A DNA stretch of 11,544 nt, from the NCBI GenBank assembly GCA_016256075.1, contig SDVU01000656.1:1-11544 (forward strand), written 5' to 3'. Below are positions 8,971-11,544 of the stretch, one piece after another (the first letter of the stretch is position 1; the number at the start of each line of letters is the position of its first letter). The DNA comes from Dictyocoela muelleri. Lineage: Eukaryota; Microsporidia. Under the pieces are notes generated by a model. The model worked only from the letters and a program-made list of their open reading frames with translations. It did no database searches and was not told the origin of the DNA. Position numbers and translations under genes: made by a program.

Positions 8971-9069
8971 TGGTGCTTTACAAAAAAAATAAAATCTTAC
9001 AAGTGCGCCCATAAAAAATTAAATCTTAAAAGTGTGCCTAGACATCAAAAGGATTGAGAAACCTTGCTG
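8971..9069. mobile_element. hAT-like transposon right end (relict)
   Basis: Read from the other strand this starts CAGCAAGGTTTCTCAATCC and continues with GGCACACTTTTAAGATTTAA and GGCGCACTTGTAAGATTTTA, a pair of tandem subterminal repeats (24 of 29 positions match between 8982-9010 and 9011-9039). A CAG start, a TTTCTCAA block and repeated G-CACACTT-type motifs are typical of hAT family ends. The next eight bases outward, TAGAGGGT (9070-9077), would be the target duplication, but no second copy was seen. No hAT transposase or left end was found, so this is a fragment or part of a larger element interrupted elsewhere. Confidence 0.4.
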
Positions 9070-9277
9070 TAGAGGGTTGACTGTAAATATAAGAAAAAAT
9101 TTAAAAATCAGAACTAAAATTTTAAAGTTTTTTTTGGGAATAAAAAGTTTATATTAAATTAAATTTCTTTTATGTGTGTGATTAAAAATAACATGATCTA
9201 TTTGACTCACAAATTTTTTTCTAAATTGCGACTTCACAGTAATTAAATCTCATACATATATGTGATGAATTTATTTA

Positions 9278-9335
9278 TTTCAAACCGATATAAGTAGTGT
9301 CCGCGATTGCATGTGTAACCGCTCTACGAATAGAA
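9278..9335 (-). other. tRNA-like relict (low confidence)
   Basis: On the minus strand TTCGTAGAGC, resembling the end of a tRNA D arm, is followed by GCGGTT-ACACATGC-AATCGC, a 6-bp stem with one G-U pair and an 8-nt loop. About 25 bases later comes CGGTTTGAAAT, resembling the B box and T loop. The D stem, acceptor stem and a 7-nt anticodon loop cannot be formed, so it is not a working tRNA gene. It could be a tRNA pseudogene or a piece of a tRNA-derived SINE. Confidence 0.15.
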
Positions 9336-9394
9336 AATTATAAATTAAAATAGTTTAAAGAGTAAATAACTCTAAAAGTGTCCCTCTCTTTGCA

Positions 9395-9416
9395 TGACCC
9401 GCGCTTCGCGCGCCTC
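9395..9416. other. GC-rich hairpin island
   Basis: TGACCCGCGCTTCGCGCGCCTC is almost the only GC-dense stretch in this part of the window. CGCGC (9400-9404) and GCGCG (9408-9412) pair around TTC. Its role is unknown; it lies about 25 bp outside the left end of the Tc1/IS630 element and is not part of its repeats. Confidence 0.45.
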
Positions 9417-9447
9417 GATAATTATAAAATATTTTTACAGGGTAATC

Positions 9448-9593
9448 CACTATTAAATAGAAAGATTACACTATTAAAGGGAAAGGTTTCACTATTAAAT
9501 AGAAAGATTTAACTATTAAATGGAAAGATTTGAAATTTAAAAGAAATATTTCACTATTAAATGGAAAGATTTCACTATTAAATGGAAAGATTT
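9448..9593. repeat. Left terminal repeat stack, seven 21-bp units
   Basis: Units begin at 9448, 9469, 9490, 9511, 9532, 9552 and 9573. The consensus is CACTATTAAATGGAAAG followed by ATTT. The last two are identical; the fifth (GAAATTTAAAAG...) is the most divergent and one base short. Confidence 0.9.
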
Positions 9594-9685
9594 AAAATTA
9601 AAATTTTTATAATAATTTTATTTTTTTATTAAGTTTAAAAGAAAAAACAAGACAATTAAAATAATTTATTCATTAATTGCCTTAT

Positions 9686-10664
9686 TCAATTCATCTCACA
9701 TTTTTTGTATAAATTAAGAAATGTCTGTTGAGGACTTTGATTGAATTTATAAATTGCATTGATTATATATGTTTTTAATGTTTCTCGATCATTAGCTACT
9801 GGCCTTCTAGATGAAACTTTACTTTTAAGAATAGAAAATACATTTTCTATTGCGTTAAAACCAGGTGAATATACAGGAAGATATTTCAAAGGAATCTCAT
9901 TTATATCAAAAGTCTCTTTTACATGCCTTTTATATTGTATAGATGCGTTGTCCATTATTATCAAAGTATCATTAGTAATAGTTCTCCTCGTTACACATCC
10001 TTGAAGAAAATAACAAAACATTTCACATTAGAATGATCCATCGACTAATGTGTAATCAATTATCCCGATTGTGAATAAAATGGCGCAAAGTGAAATGTTT
10101 CTTCCTCTTGAAGGCGACACTGATATAACACCATCTGTGTTTTTTATTGAATACCCATCATTATTTGAAATGTGGAGATTGAATCCTGACTCATCAAAAA
10201 ATAACAACTGATGATTTCTCTTGTTCAAAAGTTCGGCTGCATATAAAGCTCTTCTTTGCATATGAGGCTCTTCAAATGCAACGGATGCTTTTATTTTAAA
10301 TCTTTTTCTTGTAAGGCCAGTACTCTTCACTAGCCTGTTTATCTTACTTTTTGAATATAAAGTGTTTTAATCTAATATTTTTTTTGCACCTACTTGTGTA
10401 AGCGCATTATCTCTCGGAAATATTTCTCTTATATTAGCCTTTTCTGAAGAGAAAGTTTTGTATTTAGGTACTTTTTTTATAAAAAGGCAGAAAGTAGGTT
10501 CATCAACCGAAGTTCAAAAAATTTTTAATTTCATATATTCTAGATACTGATAATTTTGTATTTACAGCTAGATCCTTTATGTTTCTATGACATGGCAACC
10601 TTTTTATTCTATTAAAACTTTCTTCTGTTAGCTTTTTATATTTTCTTTTGGTATTTTGATTCAT
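9686..10664 (-). pseudogene. DD34E Tc1/IS630-like transposase, three lesions
   Basis: The start ATG at 10662-10664 gives MNQNTKRKYKKLTEESFNRI and a helix-turn-helix (IKDLAVNTKLSVSRIYEIKN). A frameshift near 10510 then leads into VDEPTF and SKSKINRLVKSTGLTRKRFK. The DDE_3-type core has LLFFDESGFNLH with the first Asp at 10193-10195, SPSRGRNISLCAIL, LIIMDNASIQ with the second Asp at 9950-9952, and YSPGFNAIENVFSILKSK with Glu at 9845-9847. There are 34 residues between second Asp and Glu, so the triad is DD34E and intact. Two in-frame stops are seen, at 10367-10369 and 10028-10030. The end (NLYKKCEMN, stop at 9686-9688) and the span of about 326 codons fit full length. Gln in place of the usual His after DNASI and Ala in place of Pro in NPIEN are mild departures. 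Confidence 0.9.
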
Positions 10665-10737
10665 GAAGGGTATATTTTTCTAAAAAAATATTAAATTTTT
10701 AAAAAATTTCAATTTAAAATAATTTCATTTGTTATTG

Positions 10738-10842
10738 AAATCTTTCCATTTAATATTGAAATCTTTCCATTTAATAGTGAAATCTTAATATTTAATAGTG
10801 AAACCTTTCCATTTAATAGTGAAATCTTTCCATTTAATAGTG
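10738..10842. repeat. Right terminal repeat stack, five 21-bp units
   Basis: Units begin at 10738, 10759, 10780, 10801 and 10822, each AAATCTTTCCATTTAATAG plus TG or a close variant. They are inverted relative to the left stack. A sixth, decayed unit may precede at about 10717. The 10780 unit differs most (CTTAATATTT). Confidence 0.9.
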
Positions 10843-10854
10843 TAATACTTTGTA

Positions 10855-11467
10855 GTTATTTGTCTCTGAGGGTGATTTAATCAATTACATTAATTTGTAC
10901 TCTAAGAAGATCAATATTTACAACCAGAGAGTTATCTCAAGCCATGGTTTTTTTAAGCTTTAGTCTTTTTCAATTTATACATCAAGATAAGCTATAGGTG
11001 GCTAGTTGTATATGTGATTTATATTTATAAACCACTCACCATTATATAGGTAATTATAGGCTCTTTCAATATTGTTTTATTTAAACCAGTGGACCCATAC
11101 TTTTTAACACGGGGCTAAGCGTCAATTCTCTTATAGGCGAATTGAAGCTTTTAAATTAAAATATTAATAATAAATAATTAAAAAGCCAAAGGTATATCAA
11201 GTATTAGAAACCCAAATTTAATTAAATAAAAATTGCTGATTTTCAAAAATTAAAACAAGATAATCCTCCAATGATATGAAATCGAAATTTTCTACTAAAA
11301 TGAAAAGTTTATGTTCTTTTTCTAACTGGACTTTGATAATTTCGTACTTTCCATTTTTTCTTTGTTCAATATAATATTTATTGGAAAATTGCACTTTATG
11401 CATGAAATCAATAAGCTTAGCGGGGCAAATTTAGTAAGAGGGCCTGACGAAAGGTCAAAAACTTGGA
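10855..11467. other. Unassigned spacer with possible hAT-like fragment
   Basis: No gene can be named. A minus-strand open frame of 61 codons (11218-11403, starting MHKVQFSNKYYIEQRKNGKY) is not recognised and is probably incidental or a relict. CAGTGGACCCATACTTTTTA from about 11091, followed by GGGGCTAAGC, has some likeness to CAGGCCCTCTTACTAAATTT followed by CCCCGCTAAGC read from the other strand near 11449. These could be the two ends of a short hAT-type non-autonomous element, but the flanking 8-bp sequences do not match. Confidence 0.3.
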
Positions 11468-11544
11468 TTAAAAGTTAAAAGTTAAAAGTTAAAAGTTAAA
11501 AGTTAAAAGTTAAAAGTTAAAAGTTAAAAGTTAAAAGTTAAAAG
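11468..11544 (+). repeat. Perfect heptamer array (TTAAAAG) x 11
   Basis: Exactly eleven copies, 77 bases, run without a mismatch to the window end, so the array may be longer. The G-bearing strand points 5' to 3' toward the end, the orientation a right-hand telomere would have, but one G in seven bases is poor for a telomere and an ordinary microsatellite is equally possible. The flank (CTTGGATTAAAAG) already merges into the first unit. Confidence 0.95.

Larger units (their letters stand above)
8847..9435. other. Spacer between the MULE and the Tc1/IS630 element
   Basis: No coding frame is recognisable. It holds a hAT-like terminal segment (8971-9069), a minus-strand tRNA-like patch (about 9278-9335) and a short GC-rich hairpin (9400-9412). 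The rest is AT-rich. Confidence 0.55.
9438..10852 (-). mobile_element. DD34E Tc1/IS630-like transposon with tandem 21-bp terminal repeats
   Basis: The element is 1415 bp with TA on both sides (9436-9437 and 10853-10854). Its left end reads CAGGGTAATCCACTATTAAA. The right end from the other strand reads CAAAGTATTACACTATTAAA. The terminal inverted repeats, roughly 155 and 115 bp, are each stacks of a 21-bp unit. A single minus-strand transposase fills the inside. Both ends and both TA copies survive and the gene has about three lesions, so this is probably the youngest insertion in the window. It may still be movable if a related enzyme is supplied elsewhere in the genome (inference). Confidence 0.9.

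Noticed and set aside
9448-9593. CRISPR-like array
   Set aside because: The units are directly adjacent without spacers and recur inverted at the other end of a transposon, so they are terminal repeats.
9759-10004. Plus-strand open frame of 81 codons
   Set aside because: It is antisense to the DD34E catalytic core, which has clear motifs on the minus strand.

Overview
The window is very AT-rich eukaryotic DNA made almost entirely of dead or dying transposable elements. I see no intact host gene. The families present are a Merlin/IS1595-type (ISXO2-like) transposase, a Ty3/gypsy-like LTR retroelement, two pogo/Tigger elements, a MULE with a FLYWCH finger, a DD34E Tc1/IS630 element and hAT-like ends. 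With compact AT-rich spacers and no introns seen, this mix is most like a transposon-rich microsporidian genome (Nosema/Vairimorpha, Hamiltosporidium, Anncaliia type). That placement is inference from element content; no ribosomal or host gene confirms it.

Layout. 1-304 (minus): middle of a Merlin/IS1595 transposase, cut by the window edge on one side and truncated on the other. About 351-2011 (minus): fossil of a Ty3/gypsy-like element with gag-like and protease-like parts, broken several times, followed outward by an unassigned open frame (2036-2323). 2345-3632: AT-rich spacer with a perfect 16-bp-arm hairpin at 3518-3554. 3633-4891 (plus): decayed pogo-type transposase number 1. About 5068-8846 (plus): a MULE whose ends each carry a GCTGAGTTG hairpin. 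This MULE was split by two later insertions: a 314-bp foldback element (5744-6057) and a complete pogo-type transposon number 2 (6090-7913) with matching terminal repeats and a TA target duplication. 8847-9435: spacer with a hAT-like end and a weak tRNA-like segment. 9438-10852 (minus): an almost whole DD34E Tc1/IS630-like element whose terminal inverted repeats are stacks of a 21-bp unit. 10855-11467: unassigned spacer. 11468-11544: eleven perfect copies of the heptamer TTAAAAG, running to the window end.

How the parts relate. This is a transposon graveyard with readable order. The MULE came first, and the foldback and pogo 2 landed inside it about 30 bp apart. The Tc1/IS630 element is probably the youngest, because its transposase has only about three lesions and both TA flanks survive. 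The most unusual structures are the tandem 21-bp terminal repeats, the hairpin-ended MULE, the near-perfect foldback and the terminal TTAAAAG array. None proves a new system, and no element here has an intact transposase gene.
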